Shown here: one piece after another, positions 46,721 to 60,680 of the stretch
Numbering within the stretch: position 1 is the first letter of the stretch
Layout of the letters: each line of letters opens with the position of its first letter
Assembly (NCBI GenBank): GCA_013399015.1
Contig: VWZX01001684.1
Location: 186,001 to 250,000, forward strand
Direction: 5' to 3'
From: Galbula dea
Taxonomy: Eukaryota > Chordata > Aves > Piciformes > Galbulidae
DNA length: 64,000 nt
Notes under the pieces: generated by a model
What the model was told of the DNA's origin: nothing
What the model saw: the letters and a program-made list of their open reading frames with translations, nothing else
Database searches by the model: none
Program-made: the position numbers and the translations under genes

Positions 46721-49700
46721 CCAGGTGGGAGGGGCTCACGAGCCGATCTTTACATGTAAAAAAAGATCTAATCTGTTCGAAAAACCTTGGAGTCTAGCAA
46801 GCGTACTTGGGTTTGTGCTGACCTTGGCCAGCCTGATGTGAAAAGGAGTGGTTTGCACATGTCACCTCTCCCCGAGCTACGCCGCTTTCCCCATCTGGAG
46901 TCTGTACCCCCCCAATATTCCTCTGCCATCCCCACCGGGGCTGTGACGCACGTTTGAGTATTTTCTTGCTCTGCTACACGAGTTGGTCTTTGTGAGAGCG
47001 TTCCCTGACTTCTATAGGCATAAAGTAACTAAACTGTTAAAACAGTTCCTTTTAATTTCACAGGCAGCCCAGGCCTGGGAAATACACAACAAAGATAAGG
47101 TTTAACCAGGTGTTGAAGTCCTAGAATTATATCACATCTGCTGATCTTTTCAGCCACCCTCCTCTTTTCTTCCCACCCACTTGCAGCCTCAGACTGTTAC
47201 ACACCGGGTTGCACTGGAGTGCCCAAAACCAGGTTAATTGCTCCCTCTGCTGTCCTGACCCTGCACCTGACCGTTTACTCCCATCCCTGCTCTGCATCCC
47301 TGAGCAGTGCTGACATCAGCCCTTGCCCCTGTAGCTGAACACTGAACAGATCCAGCTGAAAAGTAGCACTTCCCCCCCACAAAAAACCCAAACCAGAAAG
47401 TAAATGATGTTCTCCTGTTTGCATCACAAATGCTTGTGTGTGCGCTACAGGGTTGCACAAAGCTCAACACATTTGCTGATCAAATGGTAAATGTTTAAGG
47501 TGTAATTAGCCTGAAAATGTGTTTCTCAAATATGTTCCTACAACTTCAGACCTCCATCAGAGGACAGAAAGTAGGCATCTATTTTCAAAACACAGCTTGA
47601 TCTGGATCCCCACTGCACTATTCATCACTTTCCTTGGCTGCTCACTTGTTCTACTACACGGGACACTAGCAGCCAATATGATTTTTTCCACATCTTCTCC
47701 ATAACACAAAGTAGGAAGGCAGGCAGCCATCTCTGCAGATACATTGTGGAGAAGCCTAACTCTTTATGTGTTAGAGTTAGTGGTAGATTAGAAAAGCAAA
47801 CCCAGGCCTGGTATCAGCTTGCTGAAGGACTGAAAATCACAAAACTTTCTTCAAGTACAGGCAGCAGAGCAGACCACTGGCAGTGCTCAGCTTTCATGAA
47901 TGAGGTAAACAACGAAAAGGTAACATCATAAAATCACAAGCAGAGAATGACTCTAGGAAATAATGTAATGAAAGGTGATGATGTAAAATTTCATAATGAA
48001 GCTCCTTGCCATCTGTGACTCTAGCATTACCACATCAAGGGTGTGTTGTGTGGCAGTGAGCCACAACTCATTGTTTTCTATTGTTCCGGGTGTGATCCTG
48101 AAATGTTAAACGTTTTTGGATTGCAGCTGCTCTTACAAATGTCTGCCGTTGTCTTGAAGATGGAGAGGAGCACCCAGCATTCGTGAGTCACCCTAGCTCA
48201 CCATCTGCCTGCCTCCAGGCAGAAGCAATCCTTGCCTCACTTCAGGAGCCATAAGATTGCTGCCTGTCTTTTCTTCTTCCCGGTGCCACTGTAGCTCTAA
48301 CTCACAGAAGGCAACAGTGCAGGGGCTTGATCTACACCTGCCAGGATGACTGCCACGTAACAGCTTGTAGTCACATTGCTTCAGGCTCGTTTCCCTTATG
48401 GGGGCATCCACACTATGGTGGCTTGCCCAGGTCTCCTGTGTGGCACTGTATGGTGGCCTCTTAAACTGTAATAAATAACTGGTTTTTGATTTTGAGTTTT
48501 CTGGAGCCTTAGGGGGGGATAAGAGAGCTGTGTAGAAAAAGTGCCATCAGGCGGCAGTGCAGCCCAGGGATGGAAGCACCTCTGCACTTCATCCTGCATC
48601 TGATAGGGAACTCAAAACTACCAAGTGTCCCAACAGTGACTCAAACCATTTCAGCAGCAGAGCCCTAGAGGTTGCTTAGTTACTTGATAATGTAATGTGA
48701 GGGTAGTATTAAGGGAACAAACTGAAAATAAACTGGTAACACTGGAAAGGGTGTGATTTCTTGGTATTGCTTCTCTGGTTGTGTCTGTGGTGTTTATTTC
48801 CTTTCCCTGAGCACAAGAAGGGAATATTTTAGTACCCAGTCTGTGCCACTGCCTCCAGTTCACTGTCTCCCTTGTGAGGAGTGCCTAGTTTACTGGTTGC
48901 TAAGCTTTTTGAACCTCTGCTAAAAGACAAAGACAAAACTAAAACTTCTTTAATTAAAATTATAACAATAAAATGAAATAGATGCAAATATATGCAAAAC
49001 CAGTATCAAACCCAGCCCCTCTGATGGCAATTGGGTCACCATCACCACTGAGGCTGTGGCAGGCACTGGGGAAGTCCCAGACTGGAAATGGATTCAGCAA
49101 CCAGATTCTGTAGTTGGATTCAGGAACACATAGATTGGGACTGAAGGCAGAAAGAACAGAGTCCTCCTCAAACACTGGCCATTGATGAAGAGCACCTGAC
49201 CCTCCTGCTCTCCCAGCTTTATACTCAATGCGACCTATACAGAATAAAATACCTTGTTGGTGAGGTTTGGGTCACCTGTGCTATTGTCTCCTCACCACAG
49301 GTGTGACCCTTTACTCTGTACCCCCAACATGGTACACAAGATGTAGCAGTGACCTTGGTCTGCACAGGAGTGAGCATCGGCAAGAGCCTTTCTGCATACC
49401 AGTCCTTGGTATTAATCATAAACATCAAGTGTTATCACTTCTAGAAGCAGAGACTATCTGCAAAAACTTGCTGTTAAACTCAGAATGTGCAGTTACCAAG
49501 TAGAGACTTAGCAGAAAAGTAAAATCACTGAACAGAATTAGTTTGGGTCTAACTCAGAAGAGGGGAGCTATGTACCACAAAAAATCCCCACTGAGAGGTA
49601 TGTGTCTTGACCATTCAATACCAGACTCATGTGGTCTGAAGCCATTTTGTACTAAGCCACAGTATCTCTGACAACCCTTAGTGGATTCTGATTAATTCCT

Positions 49701-50571
49701 TGCTTACTTTAGTTTTGTGATGGTATGATGCCACTTGCTTTAGCATGTGTGCATCTGGATCTGTGTGCAGAAAGCCTGCAAATAATTACAGGAGAGAACT
49801 TTAAGCTTATGAAAGCAGATCAAACAAATAACAGAATCAAGGTTATTCTTTAATTTGGCTTCCTGAGCTTTGATACTATAATACACACTTGTTCCTTTGT
49901 GGAGGACTCAGGAGTAAAACTCATCTGTCTACACTTTCAGAAATTATTTTCTTCTGCCATGGTTAAGATCATGAAAAATTATCTTTAATTATGCAATACA
50001 GATTGAATGAGGAGTGGGGAGATAAAGGTGAATTAAGGAAGAAAAACTTCTGGTTTTCAGAGAGGTGAAGATCATTCCCTCCAGTCTGACAATTTTCTGC
50101 CCAGGTTTTTTTCTTTTATTGAGGATAGTTGAAGAGCATATAAATGAAAGAATTTGGTAAGGGAATTTGGCAAACTTTCACCAAACTGCTCAATCTCAAT
50201 TGCTTCTGATAATCCATATGTGATTTCTTGCATGAGTAGAATGAATCCCATATTATTACTTTGTTTCTAGGTTTTAAAATTAAGTGTGTTCACTTTGTTA
50301 GATCTGAATTCAGTATAGCCTGCTCCTGAGCACTAGAAGGCAATGGCTATGCAGTTTTTTCTAAAAGTTATTTTCTTAGGCCATGTCTCTTCAGAAAGCA
50401 GATGGTGAAGGCTAGGAAGGGTTACCTATGTATCCACCATCTTGATGAGAACAAGATTTACCACCCCAGTTTTCAGATTGTCTTCTCCAGACTCAAAATC
50501 AATGAAAAACTTCCTAATGATTTCTGTATATTTTCAGTCGACCCCACTGTGTGTTAGCTTTTAAATATATC

Positions 50572-50630
50572 AATATAAATGTATATTTGCCTAAGCATAT
50601 AAATATAAATGAATATTTGCAGCCAAACAT
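50572..50630. repeat. Imperfect AT-rich tandem duplication
   Basis: Two adjacent units sharing ATATAAATG(T/A)ATATTTGC, the second about 30 bases after the first. Confidence 0.6.
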
Positions 50631-51090
50631 ACAACCCTGTAACACTTTGACATAAAACAGGCAAATCATTAAAAGCTTTTAAGATTGTGTGCCCTGTGTT
50701 CAGAGTTTGGGTAAACATGGAAAAGAATTCATGCTGGAGAACAAACTATTTTAAAGTGTTTGTTAATTTTACAGTGCCTGCCAAAATAAGACAATTTATT
50801 TATTTTTGCCTGACTAACTTCAATTGCTTTAGAGTCCCATAAACTTTGTACAACTATTACACCTTGGATCTTTTTACTATACAGTGCCACTTGCCTTTGG
50901 TCTACTTTTTCTTCAAGCATCTGCCTCCAGTTTCATATGACTAGCAGTATTTTCCTAGATCCTTCACCAGATAGACTCCAGTATTCTCTTACTGGTGTCA
51001 GATAAGGCAGCTGACAGCAAATTTTTGTTCCTGTTAGAAACCTCAATAGTCATTCATTTGTTTTAAATTATGTTTCTTGGAACATTTCCT

Positions 51091-51140
51091 TGTTTTGGTG
51101 GTTTTTTTTGTTTTTGTTTTTGTTTTGGGTGGGTTTTTTT
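51091..51140 (+). repeat. T/G-rich low-complexity tract
   Basis: GTTTTTGTTTTTGTTTTGGG-type run with further T blocks to about 51167. No coding signal. Confidence 0.6.
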
Positions 51141-54100
51141 GCAGGTGGCTGTTTTGTTTGTTTTTTTCTCAATCAAAGCTAATACTTGAGGTGAGTCATC
51201 TATTTTGATTTACTTATTAAACAAACAAAATGAGCTTGTAAAAGTCTGTTAGCCCATTTACCGGAAGCATTTTGATGAGGAAAGGAGCTCTGGGAGTTGA
51301 ATGGAATGGGTGCAGGCAAGGATAATTCATGTGTTATATTTTTCCACAGCAGCATGACAGAAATTTTCAGTAAGTCTTGTAACAATTTGGTTTAGTCTTC
51401 TGTGAAATGGGCTCATTTTTTTCCATTAACTTTTTGTCAGTTTTTTATTGAGAGCAGACATGCAGACTGAGCATCTTGGTTTCCACAAAGACCAGAGTAC
51501 ACATTTTTAAGATTTGCAAGGTGGCTGGATAGATAAATCTTACTTGGGGTTTACAGGAATTTTGTAATTTATTTTCTCCAGAACTTAACTCCTAAAAACA
51601 TTTTAAGCCATTCTAATTGAACATATACCCTGCTATTGAGATGTTAAGCTCAATCAATGCTTTAAAGATTTATGTTGGAAAAAAGATAATTTGATGAGTC
51701 CATTTCAGCTCAGATCAATTTCCAGTAGAAACCTTTGCCCTGAGAGAGTTCTAACAGGGAAAACTCAGCCATGGTCATCACACCTATCTGTGAGGAATGA
51801 GCAACAATGACACCAAGAGATGAACAATTTTAGAATATTATTTTGACCTATTTTTCACTTGGTCAGGCTGTTGAAATAGAGGAAGATAAATTTGGTCTAG
51901 AAGGTCATGCTAGTGTGGCCACCAACCACTTGAAAAGCTAGGAAGGAGAGAGAGACAAACAGGATTTGTTAGAGAACATTTCTCAACAGTTGGAAAAGGG
52001 TTTGAGAGAAGAGATCCAGCTGGCTGACCCACAGCATTGTAAATGTAGATTTCCAGTGTAGATTTTTATAGCTCTTCTAGGAGAAGTTCAGCTGAAAAAG
52101 CAGATCAGAAAACAGAAGCAAAGGAAATCTGAGCCAGTGTGAGTTTTCCTGTAGTTTTCCAGACTTTTCAAACACATACATTGGGTCAACTGAAGAGCTT
52201 TGTCATTTGTTCTGTGCACTTCTTTCTGCTTATTCAGCAGAAGAAAGGCCAGAGGTAGAAATGTAACATGGTGGCACTTTGGGGTGTTGTATTCAGCTGA
52301 TTTTCTTCCTGGTTTGCCTTAATCTGCTGCTTAGTAATCTGATTCTGCACTTGGCCTCCCTATAACTGAAATACATTTGCTTGTTAGCAAAGACTGTCCA
52401 AGAGCATAAATTATTCCAGGAAGGGAATGGAATAAAATACCCAACAATTTGCCTCTGGATTGACTTTTCCTGGACAGTAGATAGAAATAACTTCTTCATT
52501 TCTCCCAGAGCATTTAGTTTTGATTCAGCCATGCCTCTCTTGCAGGTTGCCTGTGCCAGCAAAAGACTCATCACTAGGAAGACCAAAACATATTGCAGAG
52601 AACAGAGTGCCTTGGATCAGACTAAATGTTTGACACTAAAGGTGCTGTCCTGCCCTCATAAGTGTAATTAATTTTCTTGTTAATGTGTTAGAATTAATGC
52701 AAGCCTCACAATGACACTGAAACTTGAGGCTGTTATTGTAGCATTTTATACTAAAGTCCACAATTATTTATCAAGTATCAAACCCATGAAAGCCAAGGTG
52801 AGACACTGTCACCCTCTGAGACTCATGAAGGCTCAGATCAGAGCTACTTAACAGTTTAGTGGGATAGTTACCAGTTTTGGGCACATCTGCTGTCTGTTTG
52901 TGCTGCTCTCTCAGCTCACTTAGATGGGATTATTACTCATCAAAGCAAGGGCCCAGGCATGTGCAATCACAGTGGGGTAAATCTGAACTGTTAGAGGCTG
53001 AATAAAATCACCCCACAAGCTGCCAATGGCTGTCTCTGATCCAGACTGTTACTCTCATTATTTCTTACCAAATCTCAGATTTTCAAGGCCATTATTCCTT
53101 CCATAGCTTGAAAATTGCTGTAACTGAGCAGATGAGCACTTGAGAAGAGATTTTTGTTAACAGGACTATCATTTGGCATCAGAGATGTCACAGTTAATTG
53201 TAACTCTTTGTAGTCCCAGATGACCTATCCAAGAACATGAATCTGTGAGAAATACAAAGCCAAGGACCACAAAATGAGAGTTTCTGACAATGCCTCTTTT
53301 AAAAACATTGTTACAACGATATTAATTCTGAAAACAAAGGCTTGTAAAGCTATATGGTTGTTAGTGGGAATTTTATATGCAAGAGAAGCTGTGGATCTGT
53401 CTGCCTGCCCTGAAGGCTTCTTAAAAAATCTCTAGGCAGCCTGATGATTATATTCCTGATGAATTTGAACATTTGATGCTGTCAAACTGAAATTTGACAT
53501 AATTAAAACCAATATAAAAGTAGGCATGCTAGTTTCAGAAAGCCATAATCATGTAATCTGTGTGCAAACAGTCCCTTTACAATTAAGGACATAATGATAC
53601 TAATTTGAGTAGTCCTGTAAGAATTGATCATTTGGGTGAGTAAAAGCAGTAAATCTGAATCCATCTATTTCAGAAAGCAGGACAAACTCAGACCATAATG
53701 AGAATTGATTTTGAGATTACTACCTTTTTTAATGTTTTTTCTCTCAGCAGTTTTGCATCTGTCAAACTTCACTCATGCCAGGGAAATGCTTTTGAACTTT
53801 TACTGGAGGGAATAAGTCTTATGCCATTGTGTGCAGGTAATGCTGGCACATCTTGCTTTATATTGCTCCCTCAAATGGAGATCCTTTAAGAATAATTTAG
53901 AAATATCCATATTTTGAATAGATTTTTTAAAAAGATCTTCCTCTGTCATGGAAAAGCAGAATCATAGAGAGATGCTGAGCTAGAATTAAATCAAGTCATC
54001 TGCATGCCAGAAGAAATTCAAATGTTCTAACAGGGTACCCTGCCTTGCTAATTTGAGGTAACATGGACATTTCTCCATAGAAGCTGTGCTGTATTTGTGA

Positions 54101-57100
54101 ATGCATGCACACATCCAGAAAATGGTACATAAGCAGTATAGATCTCCCTCTGAGAACTTAAATTTGAAGGTGGCATTATTTATGTTCTTAATTAAATGAT
54201 AACTTTCCACCTTTTGTCAGTAAACTTCCTCAGACAAGAACCCAATGCACACAAAAAGAGAAGGAGGACAAAGCAGGGTCTCATCCACACAGAACATAAA
54301 GTCAGACTGGAGGCACAGAGAGAACAGGTTTCCAATAAATGTGTGTCATGCAAAGCAGAAAGAATGACAGTATTAGGAACACATACAAAATGTGCCTCAA
54401 AGCAAACATGGAGACAAAAATGCTGCATTGGCAGACAGAAGAGTACAGGGAGTAGAGAGAAATTGGAGAATGCCTCCAAGGACAAGAAGTTGACAATGCT
54501 GATATGTTTTTGTTCTTGGGGGTCATTCTGTGACAATAAGCATCCTCTGTAGACAATAAAAGCCTGCTCTTTCATGCAAAAATTCATACTAGTAATAGGA
54601 ATTAAATGGGAGTGAAATACAAAATAAATTCAGAATTACTTATGGACAATTTAATATTCAAACCAAAAACCATGTAAATGAGAAATCAGAGCCTTAAGGT
54701 CAAATGTGAAGATTCAGAGGTGCACCTGGAAAATGATGTGGTCGTCTTGGATAGTTTCATGTATAGAGAAATGAGGTATGCTGTCTAAGGCATTATTTCA
54801 ACTTCATGGTCACTGAAGAGAGGTAAACAATCCTGCAGAATGGTTCACTTTACCAGTAAAATAAATGTCCCTCTGGAAAAGACTGGCTTAGAATATATAC
54901 TTAGTTTGCAATGGCCATACATCGGTGAGAAGAATCCCATGTAACGATCACAATAGAAAAGAAAGGCAGGAGTTAAACATTGCTTTGTATTATGTAGAAT
55001 AAACCAGAAAATGTTAGAGACCCTCTCAACCATAAAAACAAATATCCTAGCTTCAGTGTCACAACTTCAAAGCAATGAATGCTTACTATGCATCTAGGAT
55101 TAGATGCAAGTTCAGAGCAAAGAAGGGTTCTTAGGTGGGTTTCATCAATGCCTTTGTACTCAAATATCAGAGGGTATTACAGCCTTTACTGTCATTTTCT
55201 TTTCATTTAAGGAGAAAGAGAAGCACAAAAAGAATCCAGGAATTTGAAGACATCCATCTTTTACCTCCTCAAACAATTTCTGAAATAGCCTTTCCCCCCC
55301 CTTTTTCATAGCTCCTGTTAAACAAGCAAAACCCACAATAACTTTTTAACTGGATTTCCAATGGATTTCAGAGATTTTTTTTAATTTGGTGTGGCCAGTG
55401 CTGGAATAACACAGAGTTTTTCAAAGCCCACTAAAAAAGAAGAGGAATTTGACCATCTCTTCATGGTTTGACTCTGCCAAATGCTACATAAGCTGAAATT
55501 TGCACAGGAGTTTGGCTTAGGTGCTAGACATACAGAAACCTTGTTTATTCTTGATTATTTTAAAAAATATAACTGCAACTACCCTCCCTATCCAGCCAAC
55601 AGTGGAAACCAGATCTATGGGAAGGCAGAGCTAAGGTAACCTTGGTTCCCTGGACTTACATACATTGCTTTTGAAAGAGTCTCTTCTCCATGTAGTCAAG
55701 GGCAAGAATCTACTTTTACCTCCAACCTGTTACTTTTATTTTGCACATTGCAGTAGAAAGATTCTTGAAGTACCTTTTACAACACACAGGTTTCCCTCTC
55801 TGAAAGAAGTATATAGAATCACTATTATTGTAGTAACTGTCTTTTTTGGATCCTGGACACCATTCCTTAGGCTAGTATTTTGTGAAATATAGTCATTCCA
55901 GCCAGGGAGGGCCAGTAAGCAAGAGGTGAAGATAAATCTGATTCATAGTTTGCCATTGCCAGTATTGTTTGGAGGAGGATTACTCTGTTCCTAACTACCT
56001 TTACATTTCCAGCCTCTGGTAGATATTAAGTGTAATGGGAGTTGGAGTGAAGTTCTCTAGCTTGCCAGCCAAATTAGACCAAATCTTACAAATACTTTTG
56101 CAGAGGCTGAACTTCACAGCCAGGAAAGCAGACTCCATTACAGGTCTGCTCATTTTGGTAAATTCAAGCATCTGTCTAGTGATTGCACAGTTGTGGGGAA
56201 TTAGAGAGGCAAGATGAAAGGAAATCCTAAATTGGCTCAGTCCCTCTCATTGTGTAATTTACAAATTGGATTGGAGGGAGCTTTCATCTGCCATATGGTC
56301 TAATTTGCAGGAGGATAAATTTCATCAACACCTAACAGAAATCCTGTTCCTTCTGCATATGTGAATTGGCATGAGATGATGTCCTCTAAGGAACCCCTGA
56401 CCTTTGGCCTTCTCACCCGAACAAAAACAAAGTTGTGTACAGCTGGAGAGCTCACATCTAGTTATTATTTAGAGTTCCCTACCAGGACACAGCTGGTATA
56501 TAGAAAAGCCAACTCTCCTTTTGAACAGGGAATATCCTGCCTTTTCTAAAAAAAATTAAGAAACTGGTACAGAATGGACCTGAGCATCACCTTGGGTTAC
56601 TTTGAGCAGAACTGTGGGAATATCTAGTATTTGGTAGTTTGTCAAAAGCTTTGAGTTTAAACCTTTTAACCACTTCCTAGAAGCAAGGAAATTTGGAAAG
56701 TTAATGTCAAGATTCAGAAGTTCTGTTAGTGTCATGTAATAAAATTGTTACTCTTGTGAATTTTGGATTTTGAGGCACTAGTATCAAAGACTTGGGAAAG
56801 GTTTCATTCATTGCTGTGGAAATACAGATCAGTATTAAGAAATACTTATTATAATCTGTGCTTTTATAAAATGGGAAGCAGTGTGAAGAATCAGGAAAAT
56901 GATTTTATCTTTGTTTATAGTGCTGATACTGGAATGTCATGTACTGTTCTGAAACCCCTATGAGGAAAGAAGGGAAAGTGAAAAAGTAACTCAAAAAGGC
57001 TATAATGCTTTACAGTGATAAATTTAAAGGGCACAAGCTGCTTATATACAGAACCCAAGCTTTTCATACATAAAATATCACCCTTGATACTTTTACCATG

Positions 57101-57906
57101 GGCAAGCTAGTTGAGAAAAACATAACAAGAAACAATGGCCAGAAAATTTGAGCTACTAGAAAAAAATCATGTTTAATAGTGGTGATAAGGACACTCAAAT
57201 AAATGACTGAGAAAAGTGTGGGGTTCTCCATCCTTGAACTGAAATGGTATGAAATACTCTCCAGAGCTGAGCACAAGTTAATAGACTCAATATCTGAGTG
57301 GCTGGATGCCATTCCACAAATGACATTAAGAAGCTGGTGGTATAACAACTTTGCTAATCTACCAGATTTTATTGGTTTTAACTCTACAGTTCCAGTGGAG
57401 TTTCTTGCAGATTTCAGTATCATCATTAACATTTATCAAGTGACAGAGATAAACTACAAATTATTTTCTACTCTTTAGCCTTGTCTATCGTCTCCATTAG
57501 TTGCAGCAGAGAAGGCAAAATCATTATTTATTTCATTTTCTGAGGCAGTGTTCTACCCAAGACTGTTGATGAATCACAGTTTGTTAGGGTGGCCCCTGCA
57601 AGTCTGCTTGAAAATATTCATGAAATTACTGAGGCTGCAATTTGCCCATTAGTAGTAGGATAAAAATAAAACTTTGCAGCTGTCATGATTTAAAGAGTCA
57701 CATGTGAAAATATAATTCTGGGGAGTCAGAAAATGAGATCAAGCAGTACTTCAAGCTGAGAAGAAAAAGATTCTATTTACTGACCAATTTATTTCTAACT
57801 CTGATATTTCACAAAAGCCTTTCATTAAGCCTTCACTAAGTTTGAGTCTTAAGGGAGCAAATGTATTCTGTCATGTGGTTTTATTTTGAGGAAATTGTGG
57901 CTCAGT

Positions 57907-57935
57907 TTTAAGACATTTATAATAAATGTCTTAAA
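57907..57935. repeat. Perfect 14-base inverted repeat (palindrome)
   Basis: TTTAAGACATTTAT and its exact reverse complement ATAAATGTCTTAAA are separated by a single A, making a 29-base palindrome in noncoding DNA. Confidence 0.9.
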
Positions 57936-60351
57936 GGAAGGTTTGAGGGGAAGTAACACTGTCATTAAATCATATCCCAAATGACAATTCCAAGACAAAG
58001 TCATTATTCAAATTCTGAATATTTTTAATGTGTTAGATTTATTAAGACAAATGTGACACGTTACATTTGAGGTTACCAGCCTGTGGCTGGAGTTGTAGAT
58101 TCATTTTTTAAAGCAGATGACATAATATCTGTTATGCTAAGTGAGCTCTCATTCTATTCTCAGAAAAAAAAGGTCCAAAGTAGCTCTGGCTGCAGAGAAT
58201 TACACTGATGTAAAAATAACCTACCCTAAGGTTTAATCTGGTTGCTGATTTATGAACTTGGGCATTGTAATGTTGCTTTAAAATGGAAATCTAAAATTCC
58301 TGCAACTCCTTCCAAAGACTGGTAACGTCAGATGCATCTTATTAAATGCACTGTGTTAATAATTTACTTAATCATTGCTGAGAATTGCTTTTTGGGATAC
58401 CATTTGATTTTACTTTCTTCAAATTTGCCTTTATAACAGCTTAAAACTGAGTCATAACTCTCTCCCTAGAAATCCATGACAAAATATATTTGATTCTTTA
58501 CTAATCAAGACCTAAAGTTTTTCATACAGCATGAGCCATAGAAGTTTGGCCAGGAAAAAATTTCTGCCTTTTAAATCTGCAGCAGTGTAATTCCCAGTGC
58601 TATCAGATCTTCTCCAAAGTGGTGCTGGTTTTGTGAAGGCAGAATGAGACTCACTTTACATGGTTGATGTTATTCCATTGTGCATATCAGTGAAATTCAA
58701 CCTTTTCAGAGTGGTTGACCTTTCATAGCTTTCCAAGGGAAATACAGATCCCTGGATAGTGAGCTTAAATTATAATACCAGTAGGCTTGGGTTTTACAGT
58801 CCCATTTTGAAGACCTTTCAGAAGCAGGCAGCAAACCCCCAGGGGTGTGTGGGACAGTGCACAAACCACTGCACCGAAGGCTACTCTTACAGGAAGTAGT
58901 TGCCAGCCTACACTGGGACCGATAGAGATCTATATCTGCTCTGCTCCCTCCTTTCCATTGCTGCAATCACATTGGAAGAACAGGATTCCTGATCCATCAC
59001 AAGCAAAGCATAACTAAAGTACTTATAATTAAGAATAGACAAAGGAGGGAGAAATCAGATTCCAGACAATTTCTTCTCTCCAGTCCCTGAGCAGAATACA
59101 CCATTTTAGAGCCTATTTCCAAACCACTGTGCTTCCTCTTCAGTGCAGGCGTTGACTCACTCTAAGGAATGTATTCCATTACAGCCTCACTGGCTTGCAC
59201 CATAACTTCATGTAAAACCAGTTAGTTGCTGTGGTGACAGTGGCCAACAAACAGAAAAAAACTCATGAACTCTTTCAGGACCAGTCAGAGCAGTTTAATG
59301 ACAGCATCCATGCTTAAAACTTTAAAACAATCTTGTTTTGTTGTCTTTTAAAAGGAGACTCAGGCATTCCAGTAAACATGTAGTGTCATCCTAAGACCAT
59401 CTATGTCTTCTCCTGTGAAATTGTTTCATGTATCTTGCAGGTTTTTTGCAACTGTAAAGGCTGTATCTATACCCATTATTTCAAGCAAATTTGGAGTTTA
59501 TTTCCTCATGAACAAGTGGAACCACAGTTAAACTTGGTAAAGCTCCACTGTCTTTTGGAGAGGTACACGAAGACAGAGTCAAAGCTTGTGTAGATAGTGT
59601 TCTTCTAGCTCTGAAATCAGTACTGTACTTTTATACCCCCAACCCAATGATAGTGTTCAGAGGGGTTCTTTGGAACATAAAGCACAATAAATGGAATATT
59701 GATTTGTTTCAAAATCACTGAACACTCACAAATAATAAAGGTCATAACTATCTTCATTATTAATGATTTCAAGAAAGGCATAGTGTGGGATGCAGGCTAT
59801 GAAAAGGTGGAGATTTTTCATTTTAAAGAGCAAAAGTATTCTAAAAGTCCCTTATTTTTGAGCTTGGTAATCTTTAGCTCTGCAGATGCAATCCAGTGAC
59901 AATGAGATGGATGTAAACTGTGGTTCAGATTACTGCAAGGCTTCCGTGTTGTTATCTGCAGTATGCTGAAGGAAATAGATCTTGGGGTAAAAGAAGGTTG
60001 CTTAGAAAGGGTTCACATAAAAAGGACAATTATATATCAGGAGGAGATTATTATGTTTTCTTCCTTCAGATTATTTTGTTCAGTTTGATCAGTAAAGAAC
60101 CTAGGGAAAGATGTCTCTACAGGCAAGGTTGGCCTCGTTTGTTCAATCCCTCCATCATTTATAGTGATTGCCAAAACCTGTGATCACAGTTTTGTCCATT
60201 GCACAGCTGTGAAAGCTGAGTTTCTCTTCTCTCAATACATTTTGTTTTAGAAGAGTCTTGTGTTTAAAGTTGGTAGTGAAAACCTGTTTCTAGCTGTGGA
60301 ACTCATAGACCTCCTGGAAGTGTCAGGAGAACCCAAATGGATTTTCAACTG

Positions 60352-60680
60352 AATCACAGAACCACAGCACAAAAGATCATCTAATCCAACCTTTCATGGG
60401 AAAGGGAGCCTAAATGAGATTATCTATCACTTTGCCCAACCACATCTTGAAAACCTCCAGTGATGGGGATTCCACCACATCCCTGGAGAAGTTGTTCCAG
60501 TGATTGATTGTTTTCACTGTAAAAAAATTCTTCCTTATGTCGAGATGGAACCTCTCCCAATACATCCTGTATCCATTGCCCCTTGTCTTCTCCATGTGAT
60601 TCCTTGTGAAGAGAGAGCCTCTGTCCTCCTTGTAACTTGAAAAAGTTCAGTCTAGAATGGTGCAATTCCCTCATTGCATC
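60352..60680 (-). mobile_element. CR1 retrotransposon 3' fragment
   Basis: The + strand starts AATCACAGAACCACAG, then has the CR1 boxes AAAGATCATCTAATCCAACC and TTGTTCCAGTG. The minus strand keeps the ORF2 C-terminal signature RFHLDIRKNFFT, HWNNFSRDVVESPSLEVFK, with stops. It is 5'-truncated and more diverged than the copy in PDHA1 intron 1. Confidence 0.85.

Larger units (their letters stand above)
46720..60351. other. Gene-poor region upstream of PDHA1, no coding exon supported
   Basis: 13.6 kb of AT-rich sequence. I compared the open frames with adhesion-GPCR ADGRG2, the expected next gene, and with other families, and recognised none. It may be intergenic or contain distant 5' noncoding exons of ADGRG2. 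Minor features are a T/G tract at 51091-51140, an AT-rich tandem repeat near 50572-50630 and a perfect palindrome at 57907-57935. Confidence 0.6.

Noticed and set aside
57203..57478. 91-codon open frame on + and an overlapping one of 122 codons on -
   Set aside because: No recognisable family or splice sites. It could be an old repeat relic, but I could not match it to one.
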